DNA of 64,000 bases from Rotaria socialis (Eukaryota > Rotifera > Eurotatoria > Philodinida > Philodinidae): the NCBI GenBank assembly GCA_905331475.1, contig CAJNYU010000139.1, positions 27,398 to 91,397 of the forward strand, given 5' to 3'. Numbering within the stretch: the first letter of the stretch is position 1; each line of letters opens with the position of its first letter. The notes below the pieces were generated by a model. That model was not told the DNA's origin, did not search any database, and saw nothing but the letters and a program-made list of their open reading frames with translations. This document shows positions 21,916 to 33,200 of the stretch, piece by piece. The translations under genes and the position numbers were made by a program.

Positions 21916-22454
21916 ACAGCACTGGTTGTATTGACTTCCTGAGCAAGATCGAAATATTAGAATAATAAAAATGCGAAAGTAGGCACTTAAAAAAAACAAA
22001 TTGACTGATGAAAAAGTTGAGAGGACGTTTGTTGCAAAAACGCAAAAGGAGAAATTGCGATGTACTATCAAAGCATTATTTCTGATGCGTGAACATATAT
22101 TCTATCAATATGTGAAATGTGAAGCAACAGGACTCACTATTCTGTCAACTAGCTCTTTTTTCTTTCGGCAATACCTGTCGATACAATCATAATGATATAT
22201 ATATATATATAACGACTATATGATTATGTGCATCAAGAAGTAGAAAAAACAGAACATGTTTGCTGATTGCGCACATGCAATAGTACTAGCAACTAACATG
22301 AGGCATATTATTAACAAGTTAACAGAACAATTAACTACAACACTATGCATGAGTAATTTACAGCCAATGTTGACAATCGTAGATTGAATATGCAAAGCTA
22401 ACTACCAAAAACACAATAAGGTCAATCGAAATTCTAGTTTCTTACAGCAGTGGG
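21916..22454. other. Upstream region of the symporter gene
   Basis: Probably contains the 5' UTR and promoter on the minus strand. An (AT)n tract at about 22195-22211 could serve as a TATA-like element. Confidence 0.35.
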
Positions 22455-22775
22455 CAGATTTCCAAAAGAGGAAATTTCCTAGCTAAATATACATATTTCG
22501 GAAACTAGAGGGACGAAAAATTCAAGTTGTAGAAAATATCAGAAACTTTCGTAATTACCGCAATATTATTCACCATAAGCCAAAATCAAAATTCAGAAAT
22601 TCCCTGGATGTTTTGTTGGTTGGTATTTTAAAATATGGTAATTCCTGAGAATTTACTTTTTCACGTAATGGCAATTTCTGAAGTTTCAAGGAAACTTCTG
22701 TTGGCACGCTTGTGTGTCTTTTAATAGTGTAACAGAAATTTGTTATTTTCTGAAATTTACTTTTTCGGAAATCTG
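22455..22775. mobile_element. Miniature inverted-repeat element rich in GAAATTTC words
   Basis: CAGATTTCC at 22455-22463 and GGAAATCTG at 22767-22775 form inverted ends that extend imperfectly to about 24 bp (CAGATTTCCAAAAGAGGAAA against CAGATTTCCGAAAAAGTAAA). The interior reiterates AAATTTC, CAGAAA and GGAAA words and has no coding capacity. Confidence 0.55.
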
Positions 22776-24100
22776 AACATACCTCGTTTCTTAACCAAAC
22801 AATCGTTTTTTTTTATCTCGCAATGATCATTAATGAATAATTCAAAATATCATACAAGATGAACACAATTCGTCAGTACATTCGCTGTGTTGAGAGTTAC
22901 AACCAATAAGCACAAACAGGAATGACTCAAAACGACAGAAATATCGCTGTCGATCATTTTTTTCATTTTACTGCATATATTGTTAATCATTCTGTCGTCA
23001 TTAAGCGACTCAGTGATGACAATTCTGTAGAAGGTCACTACAATCCAATTCGAAGGTCATCTGACTGGGACTTCAACTCAGAAAATTTTTCCGTATGACA
23101 TCCAAAGATATGAACTTGATAGGAATGTACTAATCAATACTACTCGCTTTGAAATATGATTCAATGAAAAATAATGAGCAAGCTCCCGCTAATCGTATGG
23201 ACTGGTTTTTTCTTCACCACTTCGAGGAAAGACAAATTAATTCGCATGTATACCATATCAGAAAAGGATGCTTTAATAATAATAACAGCTGTATAACACT
23301 TTAGATTTGACGGAGTAAACTTCAATGAAATATTTGTTGATCATAGCTCTAATTAGTCTCTAACTATAAGAAAACTTCCAAATAATGTTCGAGTGTAGAT
23401 AGTTCATGCTTGAATTACTATTCGTCTCTAAAATCATTCGTGTATCCAGTATTTGAACAAATTTTCATAACGTGTTACAAATGTTTTTGATTGAGGTTAA
23501 ATAATAGTTGTATTTTAAAAAGAAAAGTTTTGAATGGTCAGAAATTATATATGCAACAAAAATTAGGACTTCTTTAACAATAATTTCGTTCTTCTCAATG
23601 TGAACTATATCATTAGGGATGTTCTTTTCTGCTGTGTCTTCTGTAAGATCATATTGACACGTTGAGGAGAGATCATTTTACGAGCTAATATCGATAAAGA
23701 ATTATAGAGTCGAACATAATCCATTTTCTTAGTAAACAGGCTAAAAAAGATGATGATTACATACTATAGCAAACGACAGATAAAGACTTTTCAAATTTTA
23801 TCTTACATATTAATAGTATCGATGTTGCAATTGTTCGATTTGTTAATAATTGCCATTCAAATTCATATTGATATGATTTACTCATATATTCTTCTAAAGA
23901 CGATCAACGTAAAATAAACTTTCAAAAGAACTATTGACAATAAATTTATTTTAGAAAATAGTCTATTTTGGATAAAACTAGTATTCTATTACACACTAAA
24001 ACTAGAATTTTAGTTGTTTTCACAGTATGTCGAACATCTATGCAATGAGGGGTAACGATTAATAGATTCAGTGGAAAATTCTTCAATTAAAATTGATTCG
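22776..24100. other. Intergenic region
   Basis: AT-rich sequence without a recognisable gene or RNA. Confidence 0.4.
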
Positions 24101-24600
24101 TATTTCCATTGATCGTCATTAGGCTTATTCTTTCTCTATTGAAGGTTTAGACGATGAAGTCATGTCTGTGTTTTATATATGCAAAGCAAATACTGATTCT
24201 TCACATTGAAAATAATATTCGAACAATATTGGTAAAATCTTCTACATCTTCGATAAAGTCATTTGCATTATTGATGAGTTCGGGTACTTCTTTGTTATTC
24301 ATCTATTGATGATTGCTATCTTGCTCTTTTACATCAGGCATTTGCTAGTATTTTTCAAGGTTTCTATCGTTCTCTGATTTGAATGCAGTATTACCGCAGC
24401 AAAAGAAACCGTACTCAATAACCCAATCACAATTAATAAATTATAGAGATCCTCGATCGTCTAACGCCCTTGGTAACCCAGAACGATAGCATTATAGAAA
24501 CATCTGCTGCTCTATTGGTGTCGTATATACGCAGAAAAAGAGTTCTTTTATCACTCTCCTATTGCGTATTTCCGTAGTGATTTGTTAGCACAACCATTTG

Positions 24601-24608
24601 TATATAAG
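24601..24608 (+). promoter_or_regulatory. TATA box of small-protein copy 2
   Basis: TATATAAG lies 108 bp before the ATG at 24709. The aligned position in copy 3 (26329-26336) reads CATATAGG, so the box is lost there. Confidence 0.5.
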
Positions 24609-24708
24609 CTAATGCATAGTGATCGTTTGGTATCTACAATATCAAATTGCTTACGCTTACAACAAGGTTTCTCAACAACATTAGTTCTCTTACACGAAAT
24701 ATAACAGA

Positions 24709-24963
24709 ATGAGTTCGCCAAGTTCAGGTATGATTGTTTTATTGCAGACTTCCAAATCATTTCATTCGAAAATATTTTCAGAAGAAAAAATGATCATCGC
24801 TGCTGAAATTGCCGAAGCAAGAATCACCGGTCAAGAAACTCCGGATTTTGACCCACGCAAGAAAGCAGATGCAGAAAATGAGGGCTGGTTGTCCGGCGAT
24901 CAGTTCACAATTAGCGAAACACCAGTAGCTCATCTCAATGCCGAGGTTGGTACCAAAGAATAA
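24709..24963 (+). CDS. Small hydrophilic protein family, copy 2
   Basis: Exon 1 (24709-24727, MSSPSS plus one base), a 54-bp intron (24728-24781) and exon 2 (24782-24963) ending in TAA. The product of about 66 residues is MSSPSSEEKMIIAAEIAEAR.., with the family blocks DFDPRKKADAENEGWLSG and TISETPVAHLN and the shared C-terminus VGTKE. The unspliced frame is also open but inserts a hydrophobic stretch that the copy 1 exon layout argues against. This is the intact copy of a tandem pair. It lacks membrane segments and cysteines. Function unknown; an abundant stress or desiccation protein is one guess. Confidence 0.72.
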   Translation: MSSPSSGMIVLLQTSKSFHSKIFSEEKMIIAAEIAEARITGQETPDFDPRKKADAENEGWLSGDQFTISETPVAHLNAEVGTKE

Positions 24964-25396
24964 ATAAAACAGGCTGTTGACGAATAATAATCGTTGTCAT
25001 CTTCATTTGTTTTTTCATGCAAATTTCAATCACCCACACTTCGTTTGTTATTTGCTGCACTTTTTTAAATAAAATCTTCTTAAACGAGCGAGTAATTCAG
25101 ATCTATATTTTTTTTTGTTTTCAAGTTGCAGAGGTTCATAGCTCAAACAGCAGTGACAACTGTAATCCAATTCTCCACTCGATGTTCTTTTGAATAGATA
25201 CTCAAATAATACGATATTAGTTAGCACTCTGAAGTACAAAACTAGTTCGATAGTTATCATCATCTCAACTAACAGTTCACAATCAAGAGATAGTTGCTCG
25301 AATCCACATCAAAGATTTTTCACCAATAGAAAACTATCACATAAAATGTTTTGCGTTAATACATATTCGAGTGACAGTATAAACATAACGAGTGAA

Positions 25397-25510
25397 GACG
25401 CTTTTAATTTCGCATCTATTGCTTCGGAATAAACTTTACTTAAGTTTCGTTGTAACGAAAATGCATCAATTGAATGTGCTTCCAAAATATTACTTCACGA
25501 GTAATAAGTA
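25397..25510 (-). pseudogene. Fragment of a Brr2 exon
   Basis: About 105 bp match the Brr2 gene's own exon at about 34225-34330 (near 85% identity by eye, same orientation): GCTTTTAATTTCGCATCT against GCTTTTAATTTTGCATCT, and an identical GCATCAATTGAATGTG. In the gene this encodes the [16 protein letters not shown] region. Nothing else of Brr2 is evident around it. It is a stranded fragment, probably from a second Brr2 copy or a template-switch insertion. Confidence 0.75.
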
Positions 25511-25899
25511 CAAATACATTTTTATTTTAAGTCACATCAATGTGAAACAACATTTTTATGCAACGATAATTTGTTTTTCAGGAACAAATGGCTCCATCTG
25601 TTTGTAGTAAGAACCATATGAAGATTCTTTTCTGATGTAGTTTCCACAACTGATAAGAATTCAGGGCTATGTACATCGTGTTGATAAGTATTGGAAAAAA
25701 TCCTACTCTAGTGTGTTCGAAATAAACAAAAAATTGATCTGGTGACATATGTATATAACTTGGATATTACTATTCTGAACAAAAATTCATTTGTCCTAAC
25801 ATATATTGAACGTGCATGACTGGACGGTAACAAATATCGATCAATACTTGACTAAAGTCTAATACATTCACTAGGATCATGTTGAATAAACGTTAGTTC

Positions 25900-26980
25900 A
25901 TATTTTCATTAGTCTGATTCTTTGAACAAATTTATATGTGTTTTATATGCGAAAATATGATCGGACCAACATTCGTAATATCTCATATATTGATGATTGT
26001 TGTCTTGTCATTTTACGTATGAATATGTGCTACTATTTTTAAAGCTTTCCATCATTCTCTGATGTGCAATCAATCGTGTAAAATATCTAATCCGAAGAGT
26101 TATGTCTCTGCCTATGTCAATATCAGAATCATCTCTGACAAAAGCGTACTCAATACTCTCAACCAATAAGCTATAAGTGCCCTTGTTCACTGGATGTCGT
26201 CGACTAACTCGGATTGGCAACAGTTAAGAGACGTCTGGTTCTAATTATGTTACACATACGCAAAAATACATTAGCTTTTCCTTCTCCTATTGCATTTTTC
26301 ATCAGTGATTTGTTAGTACAATAATTAGCATATAGGCGTATGCATATCGATGATTTAGCAAATACAAAATCAAATTTGCTACGTGTACAACAGGGTATGA
26401 ACAACACTAGTTCTCTAACACGAAATGAGTTCGCCAAGTTCAGGTATGATTGTTTTATTGCAGATTTCCAAATCATTTATTCGAAAATATTTTCAGAAGA
26501 AAAAATGATCATCGCCGCTGAAATTGCCGAAGCAAGAATCACCGGATTTTGACCCACGCAAGAAAGCAGATGCAGAAAATGAGGGCTGGTTGTCCGGCGA
26601 TCAGTTCACAATTAACGAAACACCAGTAGCTCATCTCAATGCCGAGGTTGGTACCAAAGAATAGACATGATCGATTTTTTGCCGATAATAATCATGCTAA
26701 TCTTTGTTTGATTTTCCATGTAAATGCCTAATTACTCAAATCTCGTTTGTTTATTTTTTCGTTTTGAATAAAATCTTCTTAAACTCAAACAGTAGTGACA
26801 ACTGCGATCCAATTCTCCATTCGATATTCTTTTGAATCGCTACTTGAATGATACGATGTTAGTTAGCATGATAAAGTTAAAAACCAATTCGGTGCCGATC
26901 GGCATCTGACCTCATAGTCAATCATTAAGAAACAGTTGCTCGAATAAACATAATTTTTCTTCAGATTTTCATAAATAGAA
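25900..26980 (+). repeat. Tandem segmental duplication, unit 2
   Basis: Second unit of the duplication, carrying the broken small-protein copy. Its downstream flank again contains CAGTAGTGACAACTG and ACGATGTTAGTTAGCA, matching unit 1. Confidence 0.7.
26425..26664 (+). pseudogene. Small hydrophilic protein family, copy 3, frameshifted
   Basis: Same layout as copy 2: exon 1 at 26425-26443, intron 26444-26496, exon 2 from 26497. Compared with copy 2, 14 bp are missing inside exon 2 where ACCGGTCAAGAAACTCCGGA has collapsed to ACCGGA, consistent with deletion between two CCGG microrepeats. This shifts the frame and gives a TGA four codons later, although the remaining exon through TAG 26662-26664 is otherwise well preserved. 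The upstream TATA box is also altered (CATATAGG). It is a recent, probably non-functional duplicate. Confidence 0.85.
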
Positions 26981-27202
26981 AAAAAGAAAACGAATTAGTA
27001 TTTCCATGTATTTTACTTGAATGAAATCATTATACCAATTCAGTATCCTCTTATATACAGAATGTTAGCTAGATTAAGAGACAAATTTGTTCTTTCTTTT
27101 CAAGTAATTTCATTACAAGTACACACCATCAAAGAACAACAACAACAACAACAAAGACACTTACAAAAAAAAGAAGGACAAGAAAAAAAAAAGATACGAT
27201 GA
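26981..27202. other. Intergenic region with (AAC)n
   Basis: 3' flank of the Brr2 gene. An AAC trinucleotide tract lies at about 27135-27153. Confidence 0.4.
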
Positions 27203-30200
27203 TTATTTCATCTCAACATCATTACTAGCTCCTTTATGAACATTAAGTGAAAATTTATATTCGTGATCGCATCCCATATAAGCATCCGACATAAAATATA
27301 GAATATAATTATGTGTGCCAGCTGAAGGTGCATTAAAATCGAGAACAACTTGAGCTTTTTGTTGTAATGTTAAACGTTTGATTGATATTAAAGCATTTGT
27401 TTTTAGTTCTCCAATGACTAACCACCAACCTTCTTCACGTTTCTGTGGAAACAATGGCGCTATAACGGGTCCTGATACTTCATCGGCACGCTCTAATGCT
27501 ACATTTACATTAACGATACTGCCTGTTGATACATCATCTTTATCAGGAATATCATAGGACACTTCAATATTTGGATAACGATTACAAAATCGAGCAACAT
27601 CAGCTAATTTCGATGTACTTAGTTGAAGTAATTCAACGCGATCTTCGTCTTGCATTTCCATTAAATCAAATACGGTTTCAATTTTCTAAATAAAATAAAA
27701 TCAATTTAAAAAGATCGAACTCCTATGAATTATTGTTTCTCATCGTAGTAATATTTCGAACATATCCCTTATCTTTTCAAGCCCTTACGATGGAAAAAAA
27801 TGATCACAAAACTAAAATACTCTTTGTAGTCTGCCGTGATCGGATTGAACATTTTCTCAAGCTGTAGACAGCGAAAAATAATTTCTGTGCACATACCTTT
27901 TCTGTACATCGTTGAATTATTTCTGATGTAAAATGTGGCAATTGACGTAAATATGGATCTTTATTCCACATTCCCTGAGTAACCATCTGTGCCAATTCCA
28001 TAGCAGCCAATGCTGGTAATAACCAGCCATTCGAACTTAAGACATCAACACATGCTTGAATAAGTCGAATAGCCTAAATAAAGTTAAAAAATTCAATGAA
28101 GCAACAATTTTTGAAAACAAAAAAAATTTACTTTAATTAAAATTTCATCAGTATCCTTTTGAAGTTCCGCTGACAATTGAATACGTGATAAATGTGCTTG
28201 AAGTAAAAGATTTGCTTTAACATGTGGATCATTAAATTTAACATTATTTAATTTATTTGGTAAACGTGTAGCAAGCTAAAAGGAATAGAAATCAACATAA
28301 AATTTTCTCCGTGTTCAAAACAAAGTATCGAACCTGTTTCAAAATATTTTCTTCGTGATGTCGAATTGGAATATGTTCAAATTCAGCAGCATTAGCAACA
28401 ATATCAAGTAATGCTTTAATTTTGGTTTTCGCCGTTAATGATTTACTGAATAATTCTGTAAGATAAAAAACAACAAATAAGAATAAAAATATCGATTGAA
28501 CATAAAACTTACCAATAGTTCGATAATTAATATAATAATAAGCAGCAATCATGCCAAGATTAAGTGGTGATGTATCCATTTCATTCTCAATTGTAATACA
28601 CTAAAATTAAAGAAATTGTTTTTGTGTCGTTTAGGTTTTTATTCAAAATAAATTTCTCTTACTTTTGATTGCTCAAGATCAGTTAATGTATTTTCAACTA
28701 ATTCTGATAGATGATCTGATAGATGCCGATGTGAAACACCTTGTAAATTATAATAGTTCGGATTTTGTGTCATACGTCTATAGAGTAATGTCCATGTTAA
28801 ATAATCAACAGCATCTTGTTTATTTTCAATTGTCTTGGTTACAATTTCAGCATTGAAATGATCATGTAAACAATGATCAAGATGGGATTCAATAGGTAAT
28901 GGTTCATAAAGAAATTTTTTGAAAAAATCTTTTTTCGATGATAAACACATTAACACAACTTTAGCATCGACTTCTTTCAATGGACGATTAGCGCGGCCGA
29001 TCATTTGTAAAACATCATTGATAGGATAGTCATCATAGGTATGATCTTGGCCATTATAATATTGTGTGTCCATAATAATAACCAAATAGGAAAATAGATT
29101 CAATGTCCATAACATACTACGTGATACAATGCAAACTTGTAAAGCACCAGCTGTATACAATTCTTCAACAATAGTACGATCTTTATGACTTAAACCTTCA
29201 TGTAGATAGGCAACACCCCGTAGAACAGTTTCCTTTAATGTTTGATCTTCGAGTTCGTTTGTAAATGGTTCGATTTCAGCTGCTGATATATGTAAAAATC
29301 GATCTTGTTTTTGTTCGGCAGCAGCGAATGTTAAAATGTCGATGGCTGTTATACGAGATAATTTTCGTGATGGAACAAAAACAATCACTGATTGATTCGG
29401 TGAATGACGATTTATTGCTTGATAAACAGGTTTAGCCATGGCGATTAAACGCGATGCATTATGTGTCATATTAAAACCCTAGATTATTTAAAGAAAAAAG
29501 TCTTTTGATAAATCTGAAAGCAATACGAAACTTACTTGAATATGTAATTCAAGTTGAACTGGTCGAACACTGGGTCGAAAATTAAATGTTGCATTTGGAC
29601 TACAGCCAAGCCATTGAGCAATATCCTTTGCGTTAAGTATCGATGTAGCCATAGATACAATACGAACGTTACGACCAATTTGAGAACTCATATAACGCAT
29701 ACGAGAACAAATGACTTCAAGAACAGGCTAAAACGAAAAAACACAATAGTAAAAGATCTCTGTATCAAACTATTCATCGAACGTCTTTTATAAGAGTACT
29801 CAATAGTATTGTCCTTTTCTTTAACTTACCCCTTCATCGGAACCAATCACATGTAAATCATCAACAATAAATAAATTAACATTTTGAACATTTTTTCGTT
29901 GTTTCCATCGACGTGATAAAATATCCCATTTTTCTGGCGTAGAAATGATAATGTGACCCTAGAGAGAGAGAGAAAACGCAACTATTCAAAAATTTTATTC
30001 ATTTTCGAAAATTTACTTTAGCAATTAATTTAAGATCTGTAGCAGTTTCACCAGTAAGCATAACAACTTTTCTGTCAACAGTTGCAAAACGTCGATCCCA
30101 ATCTTGTCGAACAATTTCAGCTAATTCTTCTTTTGGTGTAACATAAACACATTTCGGTTCTGGTACTTCCTTTAATTTTTCATTGGAAAATAATCTTAAT

Positions 30201-33200
30201 ATGGCAAATTCAGCACAAATTGTTTTTCCACAACCTGTTGATGCACCCAAAAATACATTATCATCCGTATTGTATAATGTATTAAAAACTGAAACGAAAC
30301 ACATATGCGAAAAACGAAATAGGAAAGAAATTTTTATTTTTTACCTTGAGTTTGAATTCCATTAAAATATTTAAAATTATATAAATCTTCATATTTTGCA
30401 TTTCTCAATGCATTGACAGGTAACGGTTGTAGATCGAGAAGTTCAGTCGGTGCTGGGTGTTTTTCTGGTAAAATTAAATGACGAAATGAAACAGCAACTT
30501 GAGTTTCAGATGCAATCCATTTATCGGATATAACGCGAATAAAATATTGTGGTGGTAATGTTTCAAATACAGGAACAAAGAATTTCACGTAATGTTCGTC
30601 TTCACAATATTTTCTAAAATTAATAAGCAACAATTATATAATTCGCTCGATAAAATCAAGAAAGTGTTTTTTATCCATTCAAATCTCAGATAGTTAAGAA
30701 GCTCGGACAGTCATTCTATCGTTTGAAAACTTACTTTTTAAGAAGAAAATATTCATGATGAAGTAAAATTTCCGAATCCACATCTTCAACTAAAATCCAG
30801 AATGGCTGAAAAAAGAACACAAACGAATTCTTTTTTTTTTATTCAACAAATCTAAACTTACTTCAGCCATTCCATGGATTTTATCGTCCCATTGAAAATC
30901 AGGTGTTATTGTTAATTCAACTTTTAATGTCGATCGCGTTATAGGCAAGACATGTACAGATAATTCTAATTTTGGTACATGATGAATATATTTATAAATT
31001 GTTTTGCCAACTTTCGGTGCACGAACCAATTCACCTGAGATAAAAAGAAAACAAAGAATTTCATAGTGAACAGAATAACAAAGTTTATTCTTACCAATTT
31101 CATGTGCGTCTAAATCGTAAAATCTATCCCAAGTAATATTTTTCTTTTCAATTTTTCGAATGATTTCTTCTGGAATCTTTTTAAATTGTCTCAACGGACA
31201 CATACTTTGCCACCTAAAGAAAGAAAAAATTAGAAAAATCAAATCAACTTTTTTTTCTTCGTCTCTTACATTCGTTTATCAATCATTTTCGATAAACCTA
31301 AAGTTTTCTCGACTAATTGTGCCCATCCACGTTGCAGAACCATTTCATAAATGGCTCTCATTAATCGACCTGCACTCTGCGTTACATAAACCATATCAGC
31401 CATTAACGCAAAACCGTCAAGTTTCAATTGTGATATGTATGCTTGTAAAAGAACATTAATTTTCGCACTGGGCTCATCAATACTTTCTTTAACAGGTATT
31501 GGAACACGTTCGAGTAATTTTTGTAATTCAATTTTTTCTTCTTCTCGAACGGTGATATGACGAAATTCTGATGACAAAGAAAATATACGGAATAAATCTA
31601 TTTCACTTAATGTTGGTTTCAATAATTGATTATACATGGCAATAGTTTCATGTGTACAATAATAATGACTTGCTATGCGACCATGCTCAGTTCCTTGAAA
31701 ATTGCCCGTCTTACGATCGTAACGTATTAAATGGCATTTATCTAATTGTATAGCTGCTGAATGAATTAAATCAAGACGTCGTTGAAAAAGATATTTGTCA
31801 ACAAGTAACGATTCGTTTGATACACCATATAATTGAGGTTCTTTTATCATACGAACATATAAATACGTATAACTAAGCCATTCGGCGGCTTCACGAATAT
31901 TTTGAACAGTACCAAGAACGATTTCAGCATTGAGATTATCGACTAATTTTGAAACCATTTGACTTTCAATTGGAAGCTAAAATAAACAATAGAATGTTAT
32001 CAAAAATAATTTTCTTTTCCTCATCATCGATTTGACTTACTTGTTGATTCATTAATGACAAATAATATTGCAGTTCACTATGACTAGTAATTAAAATACC
32101 TTGACCACGAGTATCATATTGTGGGCGACCAGCTCGACCAAGCATCTAGAAAAAGAATTTTTTCTAATTTTGAAAAATAAAAAAACATGAACTGTTCTCT
32201 TACCTGCATAACATCGAGAGCACCTAATTCTGTCCAACGACCTTTTTCTGGATTATAAACTTGAGTGCCTTTGATTATAACCGTATGCGCCGGTAAATTG
32301 ACACCCCAAGCAAGTGTAGCTGTTGATACAAGTACTTGAATATGTCGTTCAGCAAAAAGATCTTCAACTAAAGTACGATCAGCTCGGTTCATACCAGCAT
32401 GATGTATAGCAAATGAATATGGAAATAAATCTTTTAATTCCAAATTTTTCGTTTGTTCAGCTTCAGTACGAAGAATTTCCTGTGAAGCTGAACCTTCCTT
32501 GAGAAATGCGCCAATTGTGTCTTTTTCTAAACAAGCGTCACGTACGGCTCGTGCTGTTTTACCAGTTTCTTTTCTTGAATGTACAAAAATCAATACCTAT
32601 GAAAAATTTCAAAAATTAATGATCAAAAAGAAAAACAATGACACTTACTTGATTTTTTCCTGCATGTTCCAACACTTTGTCATAAACAAGTTCATTCATA
32701 ATTTGAAAGCGTTTAATAGCTTTTTTCTCAGTTATACCAATATACTGTTGTTCAAGTGGTACAGGTCGATAACTATTATCAAAATGAAATAAGCCTTCAC
32801 GTTTAACATTGAGGAATGTAGCTATATCTTCATAATTAGGTAATGTTGCACTCAAACCAACGAAACGAACAGCGTCTTGCGTTGTTTCAATTGTACGTAT
32901 TGTTCGTGCAATAACAGCTTCGAGTACAGGACCACGATCATCGTGTAATAAATGTACTTCATCAAGAATAATTAAACGAACTAGTTGTGTATAGGAACGT
33001 TCGCCACCTTTACGTGTGATAATATCCCATTTTTCTGGTGTACAAACAATTAATTGTGTTTCATTGATTTGTTCTCGTGATAATTGATGATCACCAGTTA
33101 ATTCAGCTACTTTTAATCCAAATGGATTTAAACGTTTAGTGAAATTGCCGACAACTTCTTGTACGAGTGATCTCATTGGTGCGATATAAATCATTTTGAA

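Larger units (their letters stand above)
24101..25370 (+). repeat. Tandem segmental duplication, unit 1
   Basis: The flanks and body of the small-protein gene at 24709 are repeated in the same order in unit 2 (about 25900-26980). Matches include an upstream stretch with CGTACTCAATA, the TATTGC..GTGATTTGTTAG promoter region and a downstream block around CAGTGACAACTG. Edges are approximate because both units have diverged. Confidence 0.7.
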
